A DNA stretch of 64,000 nucleotides from Mactra quadrangularis (Eukaryota > Mollusca > Bivalvia > Venerida > Mactridae). The DNA lies in assembly GCA_025267735.1 (NCBI GenBank), contig CM046299.1, forward strand, positions 31,820,887-31,884,886, read 5' to 3'. Below, one piece after another: positions 22,330 to 33,268 of this stretch. The first letter of the stretch is position 1. Each line of letters opens with the position of its first letter. Position numbers and translations under genes: made by a program. The notes beneath the pieces were generated by a model. It saw nothing but the letters and a program-made list of their open reading frames with translations. It was not told where the DNA came from and did not search any database.

Positions 22330-23690
22330 ACAAAAATGAAAGTAAACATTGATCTTTTTAAATGTGTATCTCTGATCTTTTAACTGTAAACATAGAGCAA
22401 CTTATTGAACTTAAATACAAAGTGTAGCCACGCTATATATGACGTAATACGAGGTTGCATTCGTCACTAGTATGATCATACCATATAAGGTGTTGTTTAC
22501 CCGTTCAACCAATGAAAATGCGTATAAAGTTTTTCAGCTAAATTGAAATTTGGTAAACTTTCATTGGACGTTCAAAGGTTCATAGTAAAGGTCAATATCA
22601 TAAATCGACACGTTTTAAGGCAGCGGGTGAATGTAATGTATTCAATGAGCTGCGAAGGGAGCGTATGTTAGAATATGATGGGGCATAACTCAAAAAACAA
22701 TTCATTCCCAGTTACGTCCCTGAAGAGCCGTATAGATAAAGTACCGACATATAAATTTACAAACTTAACTTCATACATATTGGAGCTTAAAAACATTAAC
22801 CTCCAAACCATCGTTAAAGCCAACGTCGACGAAAAAGTGATAGCGAATTTTGCAAATTACTAAATTCACATGATTTTTACGCAAGAATTAACAACAAACG
22901 TTGAATTTATTTGAAACCTACTTAAAAAGACCCTTAACCTCTGTATTAACACATTGGTCTATATAAACAGACGCCGTCACGTTTCAGGGGTTTCGAAAAG
23001 AAAATCCGACAATTGCGATCGCCAATATCATTTTCAAAACTGGCCATTTGTGCCATTAATTCAAGCGGACGAATTAAAAGACTAAGAATTATCATTTTTT
23101 GCGCACATGCAAGAAGTAACTATGATTATGTCATTGTTATGAAATACCATTAGTTTCAAAGACGATGACACACATCTTAAATTGGTTTATCAATTTCCGT
23201 TCAAATCTGCAAACAGGTGTAAATTAGTCGCCAAACAACAGACTGAAATCAATTTTAAATGCTGCAAAAAATGAAATAAATAGACTAAACTGGAGCTGAG
23301 ATTACTGACTGTTTACAATTTATATAATAAAGAACAATGCTAGAGTGGTACATAGAAACTGAATTTGAGTTACGAAACGATACATGTACACCACTAGTAT
23401 TAACTCGATTAAATATTTTGGAGGGCGGAGTTTTACTCTGAACATGCTAGATGTTGACTTTCGCGTAATTTAATTAGTGAGTCGCACATATTGATCGTAG
23501 AGAAAGTATGTCATCATTTTGTTAACCCGTAATAATGTGTAATATATATGTATATTATGGTTTTACACAACACCCCAATATTACAACACCGATAGTGTAA
23601 TGTCAACCGTTCACAATTCCTTAATTTATAAATTTAAACACTTCCTCAATTTATTTCACCTTCGATTCGACAAACTACGTCGTAGACAAG
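22330..23690. other. No recognised gene
   Basis: Contains one GGGGCATAACTC block at 22678. The 62-codon frame at 22675-22863 overlaps that repeat block and is not supported as a gene. Confidence 0.4.
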
Positions 23691-23691
23691 A

Positions 23692-23761
23692 AGGTATAAA
23701 AGGCGGAGTTTATGAGGGAGAGAAGGCGGGTTATTGAATAATTAAGGGCGCCATCTAGCGG
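23692..23761 (+). promoter_or_regulatory. Candidate TATA core promoter with adjacent CTCF-like site
   Basis: GGTATAAAAGGCGG at ~23692 is a near-ideal TATA element in a locally GC-richer segment. About 55 bp downstream, GCGCCATCTAGCGG (23748-23761) read on the minus strand is CCGCTAGATGGCGC, which contains the bilaterian/insect CTCF core YAGRKGGCGC. No convincing downstream ORF was found, so this may be a promoter of an LTR-type element or of a gene with noncoding first exons. Sequence match only. Confidence 0.35.
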
Positions 23762-24922
23762 AACTTCGCTTAGCAAGACAATATACTTCTGGGACAATAT
23801 ATTTCTGGGATATACAATTCAAAGGACAGACAACACAAGCCAGCGTTGTAATGACATTAGGATATAAAAGTCTAATAAAGTTGTTCAAGAATTATACCAA
23901 GAAAATAGAGATTGGTGATGTTGATTTAGTTTTTGCTGTTAAATTTGTGTTATTGCTGTTTTATTGTTTTAGTCGTTGTTGATGTTTTGAGTTTATTCTG
24001 ATGTTTTAAGTTGATTTGTTTGTTTTCAGGCTGATGTTCTTTTTCTGTGTTGTTGTTGCTGTTGTTTTGACTTAACGAAATCGTGTATTGCGTCGTTTTG
24101 CTGTTGTTATGTATTTTTAGACTTTTTGGCGATTTTCGCCAGAAAGTCTTAAGTTATGCCACAGCTCGAAATCTATCGACGATTCAAAGGCCTTGCCAGT
24201 TTAACCGCGTAGAGATACAATGTACTTCGAGGGTCGACAATCAAATCGTTAAGGATTCCTTCAAGAACAATATCAACCCGGCCACGTGAAAAAGAAATAC
24301 ATGCCTTCGTGAAATTTTAATTCGTGTAATAAATGGAACGCAGTCTACGTGTAAATCTAGAATTTAAAATAAACACGAACTGTTTAATTGTATTTCCATG
24401 AAATGTTATTGCAAAACTTAAATAACTTCGAAAATATAAACATAACTTTGGATTTCTTCAAAAGTAATGCAATATGAATATGATGTATTTATTCATGTAA
24501 TGATGTTAGAAGTGATGTGAACCACCTAAAATACTTCAAATTCTGGCTCATTGAATAAGTATGTAAAATTACATAAAAATAGGCGTAAAATTGCGTAATT
24601 TACCGAAAATGAGTTAATGGCATCGAATAAGAACAAGAATAAGCTGGTGCCTAAACAAAAATTTAACAATAAATGAATCCAGAAACTGCATTTATTTTTA
24701 ATTTAGTTAATTAACAAATATTATTTACCGTCGCAGATTCTAAAACATGTATTCAAAACTACTTTTTTTATATGTTAATAATTAGTTTCAGATCCACTTA
24801 AACGCTCGTGAGAGAAAAAGATGCACCCAAGTCAAATTCGTTTCTAAAAATGTAGTCCATGCCCTGTCCATGTACGTGTGTAACTAATCACTCGAATCGT
24901 TGTGTAAGTCGGATATTAACCT
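23762..24922. other. No recognised gene
   Basis: Includes a GTTGTTGTTGCTGTTG-rich stretch (23930-24110) similar in composition to the T-rich part of 46905-47230. The frame at 24083-24289 has no recognised domain. Confidence 0.4.
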
Positions 24923-25048
24923 CGTGCTACGGATTTTCTGTGTTAAAACAACATGGCCTTGGACTTCTCAAAATCCTTAAACGCTTCGCGTTTTCGGATT
25001 TTCACGAGAGGTCCGCGGCCAGGTTGTTCTAACTCAGAAAACCCTCAG
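24923..25048. mobile_element. Short fold-back (MITE-like), ~125 bp
   Basis: CTACGGATTTTCTGTGTTA and AACAACATGGCC on the left pair with GGCCAGGTTGTT and TAACTCAGAAAACCCTCAGTA on the right around a centre at AAACGCTTCGCGTTTT. No ORF. Confidence 0.7.
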
Positions 25049-25698
25049 TAGTCCAGTCAATACAGCTTTTGACCTAGACAAAATTGCAACAGAATATATA
25101 ATTATACTATGCGAAAGACCATCAATACAATAACACACACCAAAAAGTTGCACTCCAAATAAAGAGGGGAAAGTGATGAAAAATAAATTTTAAATAATGC
25201 ATTTTCTACTTATATTACAAGGCGCTGCAACGCTTCCGTACTTTTGTCCCGCAGTGAATATAGCTTTTGGGTCACAAAAAGTAATGGATGCCGGTAGTAT
25301 TTTGCTTCTGGGTTGACTTTCCGATGTGAACATATACACCTATATTTAATATATTTTATATACTATAGTAAATTAATTAAAAATACCGTTTTTGGTGACG
25401 ACCTTGACAAATAGAAATATTTTACTACGGTAGCGCATTAGGACCAAAATTGATCATGTTTAGTGTTAAATTTGTGTCACGATATTTTTGTTGTCTGAGT
25501 GCTGAGTACGAAACTTTAAACTCCACAAATTAATGTTATCTCTTAGAATTGTTTTTAAAAACGAAATAATAACCAAGTTAAGCTTAATTCACTTGATATA
25601 TTATTTGTTTCATTTACTCATGAAAATAGCATCACACTATATATTTGAGCTTAAACGTTTTTTTACTTTTTTGTGTATGAGTTACGTATAGCTTTTCC
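25049..25698. other. No recognised feature
   Basis: AT-rich spacer before the second copy of the 1-kb repeat. Confidence 0.35.
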
Positions 25699-26724
25699 TC
25701 CGTCATTATTTAAAATTATAAACTGTTGTTGGTTTTGTTGTGCCACCGTACTAACCTGTTTGACCAAAACATTGTCTTCAGGTCTGACAAAGTAAGGAAA
25801 GTCGAGAACGGGACTTGGCTAAATTAAAAAAAAGTCCCATGCTGTGTTTACTTCTCTATCTTTCATGCATACCTTAATTGGATGCCTGACAGCTTTAACA
25901 TCATTTACATTGTAAAATCAGTAATTTTAAAACTTCCCAGAACTTACACCGAGTTCAAAGAAGCCGTTCAAATATATATAGACATCACAAAGGATGTAGA
26001 CATCAAAACTGGCGAGAGATCATAATGCTCTATTGTTCATTATGAATTGGCCACACGAACAACCTCCCTTTGCAATAGTTTGCTACTAAAGTAGTCAATG
26101 CAACATCGTGCGTGCAAAATTAAAAGCTTATTTTAAACATTTGACGCAATATGAAAAGACAACACAGTATTAAATCCATGTGAGTAGGGATGTGAGTCTG
26201 TTAATGGAAATGTACAGCCTGTAAAGACTAAGTTATAGTCTGTCCCTGAAGATATCTTAAAGTTATTCGATGACGGACTTGTGTGTTCAATCATTTGCAC
26301 AGTGTTAAGATCTAGTTAAGCCTCTGATAGCGAAAATGCCGACAGTGACAATGATCAAAAGCTAAACCTCAGGTTATAAAAAACAGAACGTAACTAAGTA
26401 CATTCCGTAACAAATGTATACTGTTACAACATTTCATGTGTAAAAACAGTTACAAAAGTAACAAATGATATTTTAAATATTTATTTATGTAATACCTATT
26501 ATTCATCTGTATTACATACGTGTAGTAGCATGAACCACAACACTTGTTTGGAAGCATTTGTTGACTATTACATCTGCTTTTGTAATCGATACTCGAGAAG
26601 CTGATTCCAAAAATTCATAGTTTCAGGTATTGTGTTGGTACTTAAATCACATAAGTTCATTAAATGATAATTACATTCATATCAATGACATTTAAACCCT
26701 TTTTAGACACATTTGTAGTAAACT
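25699..26724. repeat. ~1.0-kb dispersed repeat, copy 2
   Basis: Diverged direct copy of 1-1151, with the same opening CTCCGTCATTATTT, the same ACATTGTCTTCAGGTCTGAC-type block and the same TTATGTAAT..TATTCATCTGTATTACAT end block. The cysteine-rich frame is destroyed by indels. About 25.7 kb separates the copies. The left edge at 25698/25699 is the best available estimate of the element's 5' boundary, but only if copy 1 begins at the window edge. Confidence 0.7.
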
Positions 26725-27855
26725 AAAAGTTATTATCAATTATGATTTTTAGCAAGACTGTTGATTTATCAACTGTCGAAGCTATAAGCGGCATTCCAGC
26801 CCTGCGACCAAGATTAGTGGTCCATTTTACTCGCAAGCAAATAGTTCTTAATTATTCAAAACTCGATCTATATCAAACCTTTCTACATCTTTCCTCAAAA
26901 AAATCAAAGTGACACCGAGTATTGACAATTTTGTGAACAGTTGAACAATGGTAGACAAATAATAACGTGACTGATAACCGCGGATGTATACATTGATTTC
27001 ATTCATAAAAAATTTTGAATGAAACTATTTTACTCGTTCCCGTATCAAGCACCATAGTCACGTGACGACCATCCTAATTCAGCTCCTAGATCTCGGGATT
27101 AACCGTCATACCTCGGTATTTTCCGCTTCCGTTCGCGAAGCTATTCGATATAATTCGTAAAATTGACTGGTTTACTGCTGTCGATAATTGTGTGGTACAG
27201 TCGTGCGAAAAATCGATACGCAGTCAAACATAATAATCAAAATGGCGGCTCAGGACGACGGCGACTGTTTACGCCATTGAAAAATGTCAAAAGAAGTCTG
27301 TATCAGCTTGTTATTTAAGCTTTGAGCGTAATTATTGAGGGATAAAATATTACTGTGACAATCAAAACCGCACGAAGCAGTGTGACACTTATTATCATGT
27401 ATCTAGTCCGAATTATGCTTGTGCCAAGTTGTGGTGACAGTTCGCGTGAGATAGAACTAGGTCAAAGCCAGGTCAACATTATTTGAAAACCTAGAAAATG
27501 ATTGTGTGTCTTATTTTATGGTCGTTGATAACTTGAAAACAATGAGGACGTGTTGGTGTGTCAAAAGACCCTTCTAATCACGGGCTATTTTAAGATGGAA
27601 AAAATCAGGGACACATATTGTCAAGAGACATGGAATGTTGTGATTTGTTGCTAACACTGTGCATAATCATAATGTAGGTTAGTGATTTTTTTTATTATTT
27701 GTGTAAATGAATAGACCCAAAATCCTCGTGAGCGAAAGTACAAGAATGAAATGAGCACTCTACAGAAAACATTCTGATACAAATATACCGAGAGGTCCTA
27801 TTTCGTCACCCTAAGCCTAAGGAAAAAAATTATATAATCAACACTTTGGAATTTG
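26725..27855. other. No recognised gene
   Basis: Includes a CpG-richer patch (27060-27270) with AAAATGGCGGCTCAGGACGA at ~27238, a start-like context whose frame ends after 11 codons. No exon could be supported. Confidence 0.4.
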
Positions 27856-28036
27856 TTTCCCGGGTTAGTAGCACTGTTGGTAGCTGGCCAAGATTTGAAA
27901 TTTGTGTCTAGAAGAGGGTACAGGTTTGAATACCACACAGGAAGGTTATTCTCTTCCATGAAAATTTGACAATTTTCCTCCATTTGTAAGATATATGGAG
28001 ATTTTCCGGCCTTGTTGAAGGGTAGGTCAATTCTAC
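27856..28036 (+). repeat. tRNA-derived SINE, 5' portion, diverged
   Basis: GTAGCACTGTTGGTAGC (A-box-like) and ACAGGTTTGAATACC (B-box-like) followed by AATTTGACAATTTTCCTCC and GGCCTTGTTGAAGGGTAGG match the minus-strand SINE at 58961-59258 read in its own direction. The body is cut at the adjacent palindromic MITE. Confidence 0.65.
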
Positions 28037-28365
28037 ACCTAGTAGCCTGTTTAATTACACAAAATGTTACAGAACGTTCCGTAACTATACATCGGAACTC
28101 CTCGGCCATTCACTGCAAATAATCTCATCTAATTCACTAATATGCGATCGTTAAGGCTATGAGTGATGTTTAAAAATTTACGGATTAAAAAAGAATCATC
28201 ACTAATTGCCTAAACGATCATATCTTTGTTTCCTTCAACACCGGTAGTTTCAAAATAGTTTCTAAATATGTCCGAGATTAATCGTAGTGAATGGCCGAGG
28301 AGTTCCGAGTGTATCGTTACGGAACGTTCTGTAACGTTTTTGTGTAATTGAACAGGCTACTGTTT
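28037..28365. mobile_element. Palindromic MITE, ~330 bp
   Basis: Ends AGTAGCCTGTTTAATTACAC and, inverted, GTGTAATTGAACAGGCTACT. The arms share CGTTCCGTAAC and CGGAACTCCTCGGCCATTC with the fold-back part of 4865-5790 and with 31403-31600. It truncates a SINE on its left. Confidence 0.75.
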
Positions 28366-28488
28366 CAGTCGATGTAAACATAACAAGTCTGTGAGCACAA
28401 TAGAGCAAACTTTTCACAGCGGTTACGTCATGCGTTGCTACTTTTGATTTAATATGGGGGAAATAACCGCTGTGGGATGTACACGCAG

Positions 28489-28500
28489 AGAGCGGAAACT
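28489..28500. repeat. Target-site duplication, left copy, of the minus-strand LINE
   Basis: AGAGCGGAAACT, immediately outside the (TTTG)n tail. The identical 12-mer is at 45523-45534, immediately outside the LINE 5' end 17 kb away. Confidence 0.85.
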
Positions 28501-28525
28501 TGTTTGTTTGTTTGTTTGTGTTTTA

Positions 28526-28559
28526 CGGCGCACCAACACAAAAAGGTCATATCGCGCCG
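28526..28559 (-). other. Conserved 3'-terminal hairpin of the LINE
   Basis: CGGCGC...GCGCCG stem enclosing ~22 nt, directly before the (CAAA)n tail. The same 34-nt arrangement is at 42922-42955 in the + copy. Such 3' stem-loops in some LINE clades are recognised by the element's reverse transcriptase; the role here is inferred. Confidence 0.65.
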
Positions 28560-28609
28560 AAAGCAATCAATGATACTATTAATTCTAACGAAATTAACTA
28601 TGTAAAGCT

Positions 28610-30362
28610 CTATATCTTATTATAAACATTTATCTCTTTCAAAAAGTTAAGTATCGCATATGATGGTACAGACTCAAAAAGTTCTTTGAGTGAGTTAACT
28701 TTAAAATGTTTGTCACGGATGTCTTTAAGGTCCTGACAGTCAAGAAGAACGTGTTTGACATTGAAATGTTCGTCACACGGTATACATTTAGGTGCTTCTT
28801 CTCTTTTGAGAAGGTATGAATGTGTTAATCTGGAATGACCAATTCTACATCGTGAAATCACTATTTGATCTCTGCGATTAGAAAATATAATTGACGAAGA
28901 TGAATTAAGGGTTGGCTTTATGTCACGTAATTTATTAAAAGTTGCATTGTTCCACAATGTTTGCCATTTTGATTTAATTAACGTGTTTATTGAACATTTG
29001 AAGTCACTGCTTGGTAATTTGATATCTACTGGTTGAAGGTTTAAAGATTCTTTGGCTAAAATATCAACTTTTTCATTTCCTTGTATACCAATATGGCTTG
29101 GTATCCAGCAGAGGTGTACTGTTTTAGATTTTAAAATTTCATGTAATTTTAATTCGATACTTTTGATAAGAATATTGTCTGAATTACGATTTTTATGGCC
29201 AATAATACAGATAGAGAATCCGAAAAAATGATAAAATTATTATCAATACTATTTGATATGTATGATAAAGCAAGATATATTGCTTTGACTTCAGCTGTAA
29301 ATATGGATGCCTGGTCAGGCAATCGCATTCTTGCAACAAAAGAATTTCCATATGCAGCGCAACCAACTTTGTAACCATCTTTAGAGCCGTCAGTAAATAA
29401 ATGTGTACAATCTTTATATTTTTCTAAGATGTTTACGAATTCCGATTTGAAGGCCTCTGGGCTGGTAATAGATTTACGTAAGTTTGACAAATCAATGTTA
29501 ACGTTTGGTATGTTGTAGGTCCAAGGAGGGACATTTTTATCAAAGTTCTGTAGAACGGTAGAGGTGTTAATATTAAGCATTTCTAAGTCGTTTTTGACGC
29601 GCAAGCCAAATGGTTTAATTTCGTTTGGTTTGTTGTCAAATTTAGCAATGTAATTTGGTTGAAAAACAACTTTTTGCGCCGGGTTACTACTGTTAGAAGA
29701 TATTCGAGTTGCGTATTGTAATGAAAGCTTTTGTCGACGTAATTTTAATGATGGCTCGTTAGCTTCAACATAAAGACTTTCAACAGGCGAAGTTTTAAAT
29801 GCACCAAGGGCGATACCTAAGCCCTGGTTATATATTGTATCAAGCATTTGCAAGTACGATTTACGTGCTGATCCATACACAATTGACCCATAATCTAGTT
29901 TTGAACAAACAAGACTTCTGTATAATTTAAGTAATGTTTGGGAATCAGATCCCCAATCAGTATGTGAAAGTACTTTAAGTAGATTTAAAGCTTTGATACA
30001 TTTTGTTTTTATAGAGACTTTATGTGTGGTATAAAAGTGAGTTTTTATCAAATGTAAACCTAAAAATTTAGCTTCATTTACAACAGGGATTTTTGAGCCA
30101 GAAATGTAAAGTTCAGGATCATTATGATGCTTTCTTAATCGACAAAAATGTACACACTGTGTTTTTGACTTGGAAAATTTAAAACCATTTTCTGTTGCCC
30201 ACTTTTGAATTTTGTCCAAGTTTTGTTGTAGTTGGCGTTCGATACTTCGAATATTTTTAGATCGATAACAGATAAAAAGTCATCTACATATAATGAGCAA
30301 TCTGTACCAGGATTTATAACCTTAACAATATTATTAATTTTAAGACCAAAGAGTGTAACTGA
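28610..30362 (-). pseudogene. LINE ORF2 3' part: RT palm end, RNase H, C-terminal zinc motif
   Basis: Read on the minus strand from 30362: VTLFGLK and LYVDDFL (the YVDD catalytic box of reverse transcriptase), then a long frame through the RT thumb, into RNase H motifs LFTDGSKDG, FTAEVKAI and FSDSLSVLLAI, and finally a CIPCDEHFNVKHVLLDC C2HC-type motif before the stop at 28610. Frameshifts occur just after LYVDDFL and after LLAIK (near 29190), so the protein is not continuous. Domain order matches LINE clades that carry RNase H (I/Jockey-like group). The segment ends abruptly at 30362 where a 1.98-kb insertion interrupts it, and resumes at 32347. Confidence 0.85.
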
Positions 30363-30834
30363 CAAGTAAAAAATTGCTGCTAAATGCAGCAAAGGGATTG
30401 TCACGGCAAACAAAAAATAATGATTAAGTATAATCTAAAGGTAACTCAAAAGAGCATTATATTGAATTGTCATGTTAAGGTTTTTCAGTAATTAAAAGGT
30501 AACTTGTCATAAAACGTTTTTCTGTTCAAATGTAACAATCTCGTTCCAAAAGCCTAGTAAGATTCTCGATACTAGTTAGATTGAGAATCTTGACAAATTT
30601 GGAGTACGCGAATGGTCTGGATCTAGACACCATCTTTATGCCGACAGGATGTTTGGTTTTAGTTGGATTTATTTCCAGTAATTCATATTTGCATGACGCT
30701 TAAAAAGATCGGCAGAAGGGAAAACATAGTTCTTCAGAACAGAAGCTATTTACATGACTTATCGCTTCTGTTTAGTCAAGTGCTCCTCACATTGCGGATC
30801 TGTTCTTACCAATCCGTGTAACCAATCATCTAAC

Positions 30835-31062
30835 TAATGCATAACTGTCCAGCATCTTTGAATTTCGACATTTTGATTTTACAGGCGTGAACATTTGTTG
30901 CATTTATTGCATTTATTTTTTAATCACGAGACAGTCATGCAATCTAAATGTGTGTGTCTTTGCCTTGAAATAGAAATATCAGTTTGCGCATAGTATTTAA
31001 GCAGAGGTAGAGAGTCAGCGAGTGAATCTTTCAAACCAGTGTATTAGAGAGTAGTCATACCT
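30835..31062 (-). repeat. Dispersed repeat, inverted copy of 22090-22320
   Basis: Contains AATTTCGACATTTTG, TTACAGGCGTGA, AAATAGAAATATCAGTTTG and CGAGTGAATCTTTC, each complementary to blocks in 22090-22320. Confidence 0.6.
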
Positions 31063-31402
31063 TTACTTGTTACGGAAGAATTGTGTTGCCGGATACACGA
31101 AATGATTTAACATGTATTTTAATTCCGAAAAGATGCACTTAAATACAAAAGGCAAGCTATTTCGAATAGAAATCATTTTTCTTAATAATGAATTCACTCG
31201 GACTCGAGAAAACATACTCCATTCGAACAAATTAAAAACTGGCGAGCTTTTCACCTAGGTGTAAATGTCCGTCATTTTAACTCTCTTAAAATTACCTGGA
31301 CCGTCTGGTCAATAGTCCGTCAATATAGTACCAAACTTTTCATAATTAAAAAAAGTCTGCAAAAATAATCTTACATCTGCTCGATCTATAACCAGAAGCA
31401 AG

Positions 31403-31600
31403 TGCAATTACACAAAACGCTACAGTACGTTACATAACGATGCATTCGGAACTCCTCGGTCATACATTTGTTTACTTTAACGCCGGACATTTCAAAATAG
31501 CGTCCAAATATGTCCGAGATTATTCGCAGCAAATGGACGAGGACTTCCGAATGTATCGTTGCGGAACGTTCTATAACGTTCGCAGTTACTGAACTCAACC
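31403..31600. mobile_element. Palindromic MITE, shorter variant
   Basis: Arms ATTACACAAAACGCTACAG / CGTTCTATAACGTTCGCAG with inner GCATTCGGAACTCCTCGG and its complement. It ends in a variant (CAGTTACTGAACTCAACCCT) of the TIR seen at 4865 and 5790. Nested inside the 1984-bp insertion. Confidence 0.65.
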
Positions 31601-32346
31601 CTGGTCCGTAACTCTTATGCTCTTAAAATTAACTGGTCCGCTGCACTTAATCATAGTTAGAAAAGATCGCCAATAGAGCTCAGTAAGAGTAAGAATTAAT
31701 CAATGTTACACGATTACGCTTCTTTATGTATACAGTCGGCTAATAAGAAAAAAGGTATATTATTAAAATATATGAATCATATCAAATTAGTTTTCAAATG
31801 ATAAATGCTCTAACAGTTGAAATATATAATATTTACAACAATATGTGATGAAGCAATCGACGATTCTTTTAATAGTTAAAGTCTGCAAAGTTATTTCTTA
31901 AAATATAATTTCGATATTGGTGTCTTATCTTTTCAAATAAAATGTTGGAAAATATCAATAATATATGTACTATACACACATTATGATACGCATATTTGTT
32001 AAACTGTATCCGTATACTAAACTGGTCTCCTGGTCCGGTTGGTTCGCGATTTATACCTACCCCTTTTCGTGTGATTCGAAAGGATTTGCGGAAATGTGTT
32101 GATATAAAACGCTGATTTTTCGTGTGTTGCATTGTTGCAAGAAAAATTGTTTATATGGATTCCCCCAAAAATGATTTTTCTATTTAACTTTTAACGGAAA
32201 TGGGCTGTACTATGACTGCATTAAAAACAATAAATTTGTCGGCAGTGGAAATCGAAAGGATTTTTATCATTTTTTATCACGTGACTTTTGCCCATTGCTA
32301 TCAAAATCTACCCACCACAATATCACGGCGTTGAGACGCCGTGAAA

Positions 32347-33268
32347 TAATATACTGCCTTGTGGCACGCCTTGTTCTTGTTTGTGGCTATCTGATAATGT
32401 TGATCCTAATTTAACTTGAAAACTTCTGTCAGACAGAAAACTAGAAATTAACATGGGTAGTCTACCGTTTAAACCGGCATCTTTTAAATATTTGAGAATA
32501 CCATATTTTTCAAGTTGTATCGTAAGCTTTCTCAAGATCAAAGAAAATTGAAACTACATGTTGTTTATTGACAAAAGCCTCTCTTATGAATGTTTCGAGG
32601 CGTACTAAATGATCATTTGTACTTCGCTGTTTTCGAAAACCAGATTGGAAATTAGTTATAATACCGTTTGACTCTAAATACCAGATGGGTCTTTTATTAA
32701 CCAGGCGTTCAAACGTTTTACAAATACAACTAGATAGAGATATTGGTCGGTAGTTAAGGGGGTCAGTATTGTCTTTACCCGGTTTCGGTATTGGTATTAT
32801 TAAAGCTTCCTTCCAGGGAAAAAAATATCGAGCAATAAATGTTGAGATACCAATGGAAGGTGTTTTAAAAATGATAATAAATTTCATCAGGGCCAGCAGC
32901 TGTATCTTTGGCATGCTTAATAGAATCGGTTAAATCGTCAATTGTAAAGAGGGTGTTATATTCTTCTTCGTTGTTAGAATGAAAATTGATATTTTGTGTT
33001 TCCGAGTTAGATTTGACCTTTTTAAATTCTTCAGTGTAGTGTGCTGAAGAAGAATTATGTTCAAAAGTTTCCGCCAGCGCGTTGGCTATATCTTTTGTAG
33101 TTTTTGCTACGCTCGAATCTTTACGTTTGAGATGAACAGTAGGAACTTTTTTGGTGTTTACCGTTAATTTTTTCGAACTGCTTCCCAAACTTTTTTAATT
33201 GGAGTGTTAGAGTTAATTTTAGAAACATATGACTGCCATGATTTACGTTTAGAAAACTTAAATGTTCT
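32347..33268 (-). pseudogene. LINE ORF2 middle part: RT N-terminal half
   Basis: On the minus strand: a KKVPTVHLKRKDSSVAKT linker, FTIDDLTDSIKHAKDTAAGP, IIPIPKPGKDNTDPLNYRPI (RT finger motif), FDLEKAYDTT (motif A region with catalytic Asp) and GVPQGSIL at its 3' edge. Damage: a ~30-nt deletion between the QHLLL-equivalent and WKEALII, and a one-base insertion after AYDTT that creates TGA. It retains three residues (LTD) deleted from the + copy, so the two copies are sister insertions and neither derives from the other in its present state. Confidence 0.85.

Larger units (their letters stand above)
30363..32346. mobile_element. 1984-bp insertion between A and T, with terminal hairpins (Helitron-like?)
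   Basis: Comparison with the uninterrupted + LINE (about 41111-41125) places the insertion between A and T of ...AACTGA/TAATATAC... with no target duplication. One end begins CAAGTAAAAAA followed by hairpin TTGCTGC-TAAAT-GCAGCAA; the other ends with hairpin TCACGGCGT-TGAG-ACGCCGTGA then AA. A|T insertion without duplication is a Helitron trait, but canonical TC and CTRR termini are absent, so at most a noncanonical, nonautonomous Helitron-like element. It carries internal repeats (30538-30620, 30835-31062, 31403-31600) and no Rep/helicase frame. Confidence 0.55.

Noticed and set aside
22675..22863. 62-residue ORF
   Set aside because: Begins in a GGGGCATAACTC dispersed repeat block and has no recognisable domain.
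27238..27282. Start of a gene at AAAATGGCGGCTCAGGAC
   Set aside because: The frame ends after 11 codons and no donor site keeps it open.
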